The notes under the pieces: model-generated | What the model was told of the DNA's origin: nothing | Database searches by the model: none | What the model saw: the letters and a program-made list of their open reading frames with translations, nothing else | From: Candidatus Dormiibacterota bacterium | GTDB lineage: Bacteria; Chloroflexota; Dormibacteria; UBA8260; Bog-877 | DNA length: 5,541 bases | Assembly: GCA_003164475.1 (NCBI GenBank) | Contig: PLTL01000272.1 | Span: 1 to 5,541 of the forward strand | Direction of reading: 5' to 3' | Shown: positions 1-5,541 of the stretch, piece by piece | How the letters are laid out: every line of letters begins with the position of its first letter | Numbering within the stretch: the first letter of the stretch is position 1 | Translations under genes and position numbers: made by a program

Positions 1-503
1 TCCAGGTCGACGAGCCGGCGCTGCGAGAAGGACTGCCGCTGCACCGCACCCGGCAGGCCGCGTACCTGCGCTGGGCGGTGGACAGCTTCCGGCTCACCGC
101 GGCCGGGGCCGGAGCCCAGGCCCAGATCCACACCCACATGTGCTACTCGGAGTTCGAGGAGATCATGGACTCGATCGCCGAGCTCGACGCCGATGTGCTC
201 TACATCGAGGCGGCTCGGTCGGGGATGAGCCTGCTGGGTGCGTTCGCGGACCACGGCTACGCCAACGAGGTAGGCCCGGGGATCTACGACATCCACTCGC
301 CGCTGGTCCCGACGGTCGGCGAGATGGCTGACCGGCTGCGAAAGGCGGCCCAGGCGATTCCGCCCGACCGGCTCTGGGCCAACCCCGACTGCGGTCTGAA
401 GACGCGGCGTTGGGCCGAGATCGATCCCGCTCTGCGTAACCTGGTCGTTGCCGCGAGACAGGTTGCGGCGGAGCTGTCCGCAGTCCCCGCGGCGAGCTCC
501 TAG
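1..503 (+). CDS. metE: Cobalamin-independent methionine synthase, C-terminal part (5' end outside window)
   Basis: MetE transfers the methyl group of 5-methyltetrahydropteroyltri-L-glutamate to homocysteine, the last step of methionine synthesis, in the cytoplasm and without cobalamin. Only the last 166 codons are present; the reading frame is open from the left edge (first full codon at 3) to the TAG at 501-503. The C-terminal catalytic barrel is clear. [12 protein letters not shown] lies at the start, with the Asp equivalent to E. coli Asp599 at 9-11. HMC (zinc ligands His and Cys) is at 135-143, the zinc-ligand Glu of YIEAARS at 207-209, the catalytic His of YDIHSP at 294-296, and the last zinc-ligand Cys of NPDCGLKTR at 390-392. 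All these residues are intact, so the enzyme is probably active. Residue equivalences rest on recalled E. coli MetE numbering. A GTG at 78 lies in frame but inside the domain and is not the true start. valS follows after 20 bases. Confidence 0.96.
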   Translation, partial: QVDEPALREGLPLHRTRQAAYLRWAVDSFRLTAAGAGAQAQIHTHMCYSEFEEIMDSIAELDADVLYIEAARSGMSLLGAFADHGYANEVGPGIYDIHSPLVPTVGEMADRLRKAAQAIPPDRLWANPDCGLKTRRWAEIDPALRNLVVAARQVAAELSAVPAASS

Positions 504-511
504 CCGGGCCC

Positions 512-517
512 GGGGGG
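512..517 (+). promoter_or_regulatory. Probable ribosome binding site of valS
   Basis: A run of six G lies 6 bases before the GTG at 524. It is purine-rich but not a perfect GGAGG. It supports the GTG because the protein read from it begins with the expected ValRS N-terminus (MEATYQPKAAE). The 20-base metE-valS gap also holds the perfect palindrome CCGGGCCCGG at 504-513. That palindrome is too short, and has no T-run, to be called a terminator. Confidence 0.5.
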
Positions 518-523
518 CGACCG

Positions 524-3148
524 GTGGAGGCAACCTACCAGCCCAAGGCCGCCGAGCTGCGCTGCCGCCAGCGCTGGCAGGAGATCGGACTGGGGTCCGC
601 CGACCCGGCCAGTCCCAGGCCCGCCTTCTCGATTGCCCAACCCCCGCCCAACATCACCGGATCACTGCACATGGGCCACGCCCTCAACGTCTTGGTCCAG
701 GACGCCCTCTGTCGCTTCCACCGCATGCGCGGATACGAGGTCTGCTGGGTACCAGGGACCGATCACGCCGCCATCGCCACCCAAAACGTGATCGAGCGCC
801 AGTTGGCCGAGGAGGGTACCAGCAAGGAGGAGATCGGCCGCGCCGCCTTCGGCGATCGGGTGGACGCCTGGTACCACACCTACCAGGGGCGGATCCTGGA
901 GCAGATGCGCGGGCTGGGCGCCAGCTGCGACTGGGCCAGGGAGCGCTTCACCATGGACGCCGGCTACGTCCGGGTGATTCGCACCGTATTTGCCGAGCTC
1001 TACCGGCAGGGGCTGGTGTATCGGGGTCCCCGCATCGTCAACTGGTGCCCCCGCTGCGAGAGCGCCATCTCGGACGAGGAGGTCGCTTACGAGCAGCAGC
1101 AGGACACCTTCTATCACGTCCGTTACCAGTTGATTGGAGGTGAGGGCGGAATCGAGGTGGCCACCACCCGCCCCGAGACCATCCTCGCCGACGTGGCCGT
1201 GGCGGTGGCTCCCGGCGATGAGCGCTTCCGGCACCTGGTTGGACGGCGGGTCCGTGAGCCGCTGGGGGGACGGGAGATCCCCGTGATCGAGGACGAGGCG
1301 GTGGACCCCAAGGTCGGGACAGGTGCCCTCAAGATCACTCCGGGCCACTCGGCCGAGGACTACGAGGTGGGGGAGAGGCACCAACTGCCGATCCTCACCG
1401 TCATCTCCCTCCAAGGCAAGATGATCGCGCCGGAGTTCCCCGACATCGACGGAAGGGCGGTCAACGAGGCTCGGGAGCTGGCCTCCGAGCGGCTGCGCCG
1501 GTCCGGCGCGATGGTCAAGGAGGAGGCGTTGCTGCACCAGGTGGGCCACTGCGACAGGTGCGGGACGGTGATCGAACCGCTGGTCACCCCCCAGTGGTGG
1601 CTGAGGGTCGGCGAGCTGGCCGGGCCGGCGGCGGAGGCGGTCCGCAGTGGCCGGATCACCATCTATCCGGCCCAGTTCCGTGCCCAGTACCTGGACTGGA
1701 TGGCGGGGCTGCGGGACTGGTGCATCAGCCGCCAGCTCTGGCTCGGTCACCGGATCCCGGTGAGCAGATGCGCGAATGGCCACACCTTCGCCTGGGTGGA
1801 CGACCCAACTGTCTGTCCGGAGTGCCAGAGCCCGGAGCTGGCCCACGACCCCGACGTGCTCGACACCTGGTTCTCCAGTGCCCTCTGGCCCTTCGCCATC
1901 CTAGGCTGGCCGGAGCCGAACCCGGCCCTGGCGCGCTTCTACCCCACCTCGGTGCTGAGTACCGGTCGCGACATCCTGCAGCACTGGGTGGTCCGGATGG
2001 TGATGATGGGCCTCCGCTTCACCGGGGAGATCCCCTTCCACGAGGTGCTTTTCCACGCCACCATCCTTGGCACCGACGGGGCCCGGATGTCCAAGAGCAG
2101 TGGCAACGTGGTTGACCCGCTGGACATGGCGGCGAAGTACGGGGCGGACGCACTCCGGGGCTGGGGCGCCAGCGTCGCCATGGGCAGCCAGGACTCCAAG
2201 TTCGACGAGAGTCGGATCGAGGGGTTTGCCCGCTTCGCCAACAAGCTCTGGAACATGACCAGGCTGCTCCACCAGGGCTACTTTCCCGGCCAGGGGGAGG
2301 AGGGCCGAATCCCTGAGCTGCCCGAGCCGCCGCCCGGATCTCTCCAGCTGGCCGACCGCTGGATCCTCTCCCGTCTGGCGGCGGTCACCAGGTCAGTCAC
2401 CCGGGCGCTGCCCAGCTACGACTTCGACGGGATAATCGCCTCCATCTACGACTTCGCCTGGCACGAGCTGGCCGACTGGTACCTGGAGCTGATCAAGGAG
2501 CGGCTCCAGGCGGGGGAGGAGGCCGCCCGGTGGGTGACCAGGACTGTGCTGCTCCAGACGGCGCTCCTGCTGCACCCGATCATGCCATTCCTCACCGACA
2601 CCCTGGCCGAGCAGTTCGCCGGGACCCCCGCAAGCCTGGACCTGATGAGCTGGCCGGACGCCCCGACGGCCTGGTCCGACCCCGAGGCGGAGCGGGCCAT
2701 GGACGGGTGCCGAGAGCTGGTCTCGGTTCTGCGCAAGGGGCTCCAGGAACTGGGAATCCAGGTGCACCGCCGCAGCAGCCTGGTCCCGTTCTCAGTCGAC
2801 CATGAAGGCCCCGAGCTGGTCTTTCCCGAGGTCCGCGGCTATGTCTCGGCGTTGCTTCCGATCAGTTGGGTGGACCCCGCCGGGAGCGCGGGGCACGCGC
2901 GGCCCCAGGTGGTGGCCGGCCAGACCACCCTCTCGCTGGGGACGGATGCCAGCTCCGGGGGCCCGGAGTGGAAGGAGGCGATCGGGAGGGAGCTGGCCCG
3001 CGTCGGCGCCCACCGTGCCGCGCTCGAGCGGAAGCTCTCCGGGCCCTTCGCCGTGAAGGCCCCGCCGGAGATCGTCGAGGGGGTTCGCGACCAGCTGGAG
3101 AGTGCCCGCCGTCGAGAATCGCTTCTGCGCGGTGCACTCGACGGCTGA
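524..3148 (+). CDS. valS: Valyl-tRNA synthetase
   Basis: This class I aminoacyl-tRNA synthetase charges tRNA-Val with valine and hydrolyses mischarged threonyl-tRNA. It has 874 residues, within the usual range (about 860-950). The HIGH motif is HMGH at residues 49-52 after PPPNITGSL, and PGTDHAAIATQ follows at 77-87. The editing (CP1) domain spans about 190-340 and contains TTRPET at 214-219 and GTGALKITP at 265-273. Cysteine pairs that could bind zinc are C175/C178 (NWCPRC), C343/C346 (GHCDRC) and C416..H420/C431/C434. DVLDTWFSSALWPF at 444-457 is the classic ValRS signature. The KMSKS loop reads RMSKS at 521-525. The anticodon-binding domain lies about 608-760. A basic C-terminal helical arm at about 815-872 (FAVKAPPEIVEG) is the ValRS-specific tRNA-binding coiled coil. 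Oddities are the Arg in RMSKS and Ser276 in the editing pocket where Asp is usual. The GTG start gives the family N-terminus. Confidence 0.97.
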   Translation: MEATYQPKAAELRCRQRWQEIGLGSADPASPRPAFSIAQPPPNITGSLHMGHALNVLVQDALCRFHRMRGYEVCWVPGTDHAAIATQNVIERQLAEEGTSKEEIGRAAFGDRVDAWYHTYQGRILEQMRGLGASCDWARERFTMDAGYVRVIRTVFAELYRQGLVYRGPRIVNWCPRCESAISDEEVAYEQQQDTFYHVRYQLIGGEGGIEVATTRPETILADVAVAVAPGDERFRHLVGRRVREPLGGREIPVIEDEAVDPKVGTGALKITPGHSAEDYEVGERHQLPILTVISLQGKMIAPEFPDIDGRAVNEARELASERLRRSGAMVKEEALLHQVGHCDRCGTVIEPLVTPQWWLRVGELAGPAAEAVRSGRITIYPAQFRAQYLDWMAGLRDWCISRQLWLGHRIPVSRCANGHTFAWVDDPTVCPECQSPELAHDPDVLDTWFSSALWPFAILGWPEPNPALARFYPTSVLSTGRDILQHWVVRMVMMGLRFTGEIPFHEVLFHATILGTDGARMSKSSGNVVDPLDMAAKYGADALRGWGASVAMGSQDSKFDESRIEGFARFANKLWNMTRLLHQGYFPGQGEEGRIPELPEPPPGSLQLADRWILSRLAAVTRSVTRALPSYDFDGIIASIYDFAWHELADWYLELIKERLQAGEEAARWVTRTVLLQTALLLHPIMPFLTDTLAEQFAGTPASLDLMSWPDAPTAWSDPEAERAMDGCRELVSVLRKGLQELGIQVHRRSSLVPFSVDHEGPELVFPEVRGYVSALLPISWVDPAGSAGHARPQVVAGQTTLSLGTDASSGGPEWKEAIGRELARVGAHRAALERKLSGPFAVKAPPEIVEGVRDQLESARRRESLLRGALDG

Positions 3149-3161
3149 GCCGGGCGGCTGA

Positions 3162-4934
3162 GTGCTGGCACTCGTCGACCTGCCGCCGCTAGCGCTCCTT
3201 TGTCCCGCCGCAGCCACCCTGGTCTGCTCGGGTCTCGGCCGTCCCTGGCCGTCCCGGCCCGATTTCTGGGCGCGCTGGGTGGTTCGGGGGGGGTTGCTGC
3301 TGGCCCTGGCCGACGTGGTGGCGCTGCTGTGGCAGCTTCATCCGGGAGGCGCCCTACAGATGACCCTGTGGCAGCTGGAGCCCCGGGTTCCGATAACCCT
3401 CTCGGTCGACAGCAGTGGCGCGGCCATTGCGCTGATGGTCCTGGTCGCGGCCCTGGTGGTGAGCTTCTCCGCCCGAGAACGCCGCCCTCTGGCCTCGGCC
3501 AGCCTGGGACTGGCGGTGCTGGGTGGGATGGGAGCCGCCTTCGCCGGCGACCTCCTCAGCCTCTACATCGGGCTTCAGCTCTCGGCTCTGGGTGGGATCG
3601 GCCTCAGCTACTCCCGGCAGCCCCGGGCCGCCAGCGGCCGGATGGTCCTGGCGGCCGTCGCCGACCAGCTGGTCGCACTGGTCTGGCTGGCGGCGGTGGT
3701 GGCGGTGCTGCAGGGCACCTCGACGCTGGTTCTGACCTCGATACCGCCGAGCGCGGTGAGCCCATTGCTGGCGGGGCTCCTGGTGCTGGCCGCGCTGGTT
3801 CGCTTGGCCGGCTGCCTGCTGATCGGCGGCCTCGGCGCCGGCGCGCTGCCCCGCTCTGCGCGCTCGGTGGATGTCGCCGACTGGTTCACCGTGGTGGCGG
3901 TGCCGACGGGCCTGTTGGTCCTGCTCCGCATCCAGGAGCTCTCCGGCGGAACCTGGCCCACGCCCTGGTTCGGCACCTGCCTGGATCTGGCGGCCCTGGT
4001 CCTGGGCGCCACCGCGGTGGGCCTTCTGCTCTGGTCCGGGCAGCGTGCCGTGGAGCTTCGGGCGGTTCTGCTGGCCGCCAGCTCGCTGGTGCTGGTCGGA
4101 TTCGGTCAGAACTCGGCGGAGGGTACCCTGCTGGGCCTCAGCGCCGGTCTGTTTCTCGAGCTGGCGGCTGCCTTCCTGCCCCGGGCCATCCTGGGCCGGC
4201 CTGGGGGCCAGCACGGGCGAGGTGCGGCCAAGGCTGCGACCCTGGGGCGGGGCCAGCTTCTGATCGGAGTGTCGGCGTCTCTGCTGCCCTTCTCGCTGGC
4301 CTTCGGCGTGGGAGTGATGGGGCTCAGCCTCTCCCTCGGGCAGGGGTTGCAATCCGGGTTGGCTCCCGCTCTGGCCTACCTGACCGCTCTGGCCGCCCTG
4401 GTGATGGCGGCACCGGCCCTCTCCCGGTTGCTCCGGGCGGACTCCAGGTGGAGCTGGCCGCTGGGCCTGCCAGCGCTGTGCCTGGCTGCCGCCGCGATCG
4501 TGCCGGGTGCGGTGGTCACCCTGGTGGCCGGGACGCTTGCGGCTCCCGGCACGGTCTCGCACAGCCCCCTCTCCGCCCCCGACCCGCTGGTGGTGCAGGG
4601 GCCGTCGCTGATCTGGCCGGGCGGCTACCTGGTACTTCTCGGCGTTCTGGCCTGGGTAGGGCTCCAGGCGATGCGGCTGGCCCTCGGTCCCGGCACCGGG
4701 GTGGCGGGGCGGGTCCGGGCCACGCCGCCGGCCCCGGTCGCACCGCTCCCCCGCGGGCTGGCGGCCCTGGCGGCCTGGTGGTCAAGGCTTCCCCGAACCG
4801 GCCAGGAGGCCCGAAGGTGGTACCTCATGCTGGTCAACCTGGCGGACCGGGAGGTGGGGGAGCGGCCGGTATGGCTCTGGATCGCGACCACCGCAGTGGC
4901 CGCCTGGCTGCTCACGGAGTTGATCCGGCTGTGA
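3162..4934 (+). CDS. Divergent NuoL/HyfB/MrpA-like membrane protein (proton-conducting antiporter family), possibly non-pumping
   Basis: This is a 590-residue, very hydrophobic protein with about 14-16 predicted membrane segments. A Pro/Gly-rich hydrophilic stretch lies at about 508-566 and a last helix at 569-588, a layout and length close to NuoL or HyfB. No strict family signature survives, so the call rests on hand alignment to recalled E. coli NuoL. AGDLLSLYIGLQLSALG (128-144) matches the ADNLLLMYLGWEGVGLC region. VELRAVLLAASSLVLVG (297-313) matches DIKRVLAYSTISQLG. GLFLELAAAFL (329-339) matches AFFKALLFL. LLPFSLAF (374-381) matches LPPFSGFF. Family members carry ions across the membrane in complex I, group 4 hydrogenases and Mrp antiporters. 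Here the channel residues appear changed: Glu144 to Gln139, Lys229 to Arg214, Lys305 to Glu333 and Lys342 to Val383. The PTPVSALIHA motif is also absent. The GTG start lies 13 bases after valS with only a weak GGGCGG upstream. The stop overlaps the next gene. An unrelated polytopic protein remains possible. Confidence 0.6.
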   Translation: MLALVDLPPLALLCPAAATLVCSGLGRPWPSRPDFWARWVVRGGLLLALADVVALLWQLHPGGALQMTLWQLEPRVPITLSVDSSGAAIALMVLVAALVVSFSARERRPLASASLGLAVLGGMGAAFAGDLLSLYIGLQLSALGGIGLSYSRQPRAASGRMVLAAVADQLVALVWLAAVVAVLQGTSTLVLTSIPPSAVSPLLAGLLVLAALVRLAGCLLIGGLGAGALPRSARSVDVADWFTVVAVPTGLLVLLRIQELSGGTWPTPWFGTCLDLAALVLGATAVGLLLWSGQRAVELRAVLLAASSLVLVGFGQNSAEGTLLGLSAGLFLELAAAFLPRAILGRPGGQHGRGAAKAATLGRGQLLIGVSASLLPFSLAFGVGVMGLSLSLGQGLQSGLAPALAYLTALAALVMAAPALSRLLRADSRWSWPLGLPALCLAAAAIVPGAVVTLVAGTLAAPGTVSHSPLSAPDPLVVQGPSLIWPGGYLVLLGVLAWVGLQAMRLALGPGTGVAGRVRATPPAPVAPLPRGLAALAAWWSRLPRTGQEARRWYLMLVNLADREVGERPVWLWIATTAVAAWLLTELIRL

Positions 4935-5539
4935 TCTGGGACGCGATACTCGCCGCCGGCGGGTTCCTGGCCGGGGCCGTCGCCCTCTTCTCGATGGGGC
5001 GCCGGGGGATCTCGGTCAGCTCGCTGGCCGTGGGCCTGGGGGTCGGAGCGGTCAGCTCTCTCTCGGCAGGCCCCGAGGGATTCTGGTGCCTGGCAGGTCT
5101 AGGGGCCGCCGCGGCGGTGCTGATAGAGCTCGGCGGCAGGCTGCCCTTCCTCGACCTCTCGGCCCGGCTCGTGGGGGCGCGCCCGGTCACCGAGAAACCG
5201 AGGGTCTTCGGTGACCGGAGCGTACGGGCCGTCCTCGGTGCCGTGGGGCTCTTCACCGCGCGGTTGCTCTCCGGCCATCTCACCGCCGGCACGGTGGCCA
5301 CCCAGGGGCCGGGCTTTGCCTGCCTCTTCATCTTCGAGGTGGGGCTGATCCGGATCGGTACCGGGAGGGGGCCAGCCGATCTGGGCCTGGGTGGGTTCTG
5401 CGCCGGGATGGGAGCGGCTGGATTCCTTCTCCTCAGCTTTCCCGGATCGGCCATGGCGGTGGCCTTGCTGGCGGCGGGTACCCCGGCGGTGGTCATGGTG
5501 GCACTGGCCCGGGCCACCCCCTGGGAGACCTCAAGTTGA
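4931..5539 (+). CDS. Small polytopic membrane protein, HyfE/NuoK-like (tentative)
   Basis: This 202-residue protein has about six or seven hydrophobic segments (about 4-21, 28-44, 50-67, 98-116, 124-142, 150-170 and 173-194). A charged loop at 78-98 separates an N-terminal three-helix part from a C-terminal part. Its size, topology and position after a NuoL-like gene resemble HyfE, the NuoK-like subunit of hydrogenase-4. GPGFACLFIFEVGLI at 127-140 can be laid against the HyfE/NuoK membrane Glu region (GFxMLENGI), with Glu136 in the right place. A second buried Glu66 lies in AVLIELGGRLPFL. These similarities are weak and hand-made. The chosen start is GTG at 4931, overlapping the previous stop (GTGA), with GGAG 11 bases upstream. 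An in-frame ATG at 4871 has a stronger GGAGGTGGGGGAG before it, but it would add 20 polar residues and overlap the upstream gene by 64 bases. It is probably co-translated with, and partner to, that gene's product. Confidence 0.5.
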   Translation: MIWDAILAAGGFLAGAVALFSMGRRGISVSSLAVGLGVGAVSSLSAGPEGFWCLAGLGAAAAVLIELGGRLPFLDLSARLVGARPVTEKPRVFGDRSVRAVLGAVGLFTARLLSGHLTAGTVATQGPGFACLFIFEVGLIRIGTGRGPADLGLGGFCAGMGAAGFLLLSFPGSAMAVALLAAGTPAVVMVALARATPWETSS

Positions 5540-5541
5540 CC
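5523..5541 (+). other. Possible ribosome binding site and TTG start of a next gene
   Basis: GGGAG at 5523-5527 lies 8 bases before a TTG at 5536-5538, which overlaps the TGA at 5537-5539 in the TTGA pattern of translationally coupled genes. Only two codons are visible before the window ends, so the call depends on the sequence downstream. Confidence 0.22.

Noticed and set aside
504..513. Palindrome CCGGGCCCGG in the metE-valS gap as a terminator
   Set aside because: It is a 10-base perfect palindrome with no loop or T-run, and such palindromes are frequent by chance at this GC content.
448..1143. 231-codon + strand frame bridging metE and valS
   Set aside because: It overlaps two well-supported genes and is an Arg/Pro-rich shadow frame.
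662..1846. 394-codon antisense open frame within valS
   Set aside because: It is a mirror of valS, whose motifs are continuous across the whole span. It shows no recognisable domain and has high-GC shadow composition.
3142..3162. Repeated CGGCTGAG (3142-3149 and 3155-3162) around the valS stop, and a small CGGC-TGA-GCCG hairpin
   Set aside because: There are only two 8-base copies and a 4-base-pair stem, so chance in GC-rich DNA explains them.
3354..4562. 402-codon antisense open frame opposite the antiporter-like gene
   Set aside because: It is extremely rich in Gln, Gly, Arg and His, as expected from reading Leu/Ala/Val codons backwards. There is no domain pattern.
3200..4930. Long open frame upstream of and in frame with the last gene (779 codons in total)
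   Set aside because: Its translation before 4931 is rich in Gly, Arg, Pro and Ala with no hydrophobic pattern. This is typical of the +2 shadow frame of a high-GC gene. The overlapping frame encodes a coherent membrane protein, and the character changes to real protein at about 4931.

Overview
The window is very GC-rich and fully coding on the + strand. It uses GTG starts and almost no intergenic space, which points to a high-GC bacterium. Actinomycetota, Chloroflexota or Dormibacterota-like lineages would fit, but the sequence alone does not settle the phylum. No rRNA, tRNA, CRISPR array, insertion sequence or clear terminator was seen.

Layout: (1) 1-503 is the 3' end of metE, cobalamin-independent methionine synthase, with its zinc-ligand motifs intact. 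(2) 524-3148 is a complete valS, valyl-tRNA synthetase, recognised from its HIGH and KMSKS motifs, editing domain, zinc-knuckle cysteines and C-terminal tRNA-binding arm. (3) 3162-4934 encodes a 590-residue polytopic membrane protein. It hand-aligns to the NuoL/HyfB/MrpA proton-conducting antiporter family, but the ionisable residues that form the proton path appear to be replaced. (4) 4931-5539 encodes a 202-residue membrane protein that overlaps gene 3 by 4 bases. Its size and topology resemble HyfE/NuoK-like small subunits of hydrogenase-4 or complex I type assemblies. A TTG with a fair ribosome binding site overlaps the last stop codon and may start a further gene beyond the window.

The gaps are 20 bases, 13 bases and a 4-base overlap, all on one strand, so the four genes are probably read through together. 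The first two are housekeeping genes (methionine synthesis and tRNA charging). The last two look like the start of a separate module: a divergent, possibly non-pumping membrane arm related to group 4 hydrogenases or complex I. That module is the most interesting part of the window. Its catalytic partners, if any, would lie downstream of the window.
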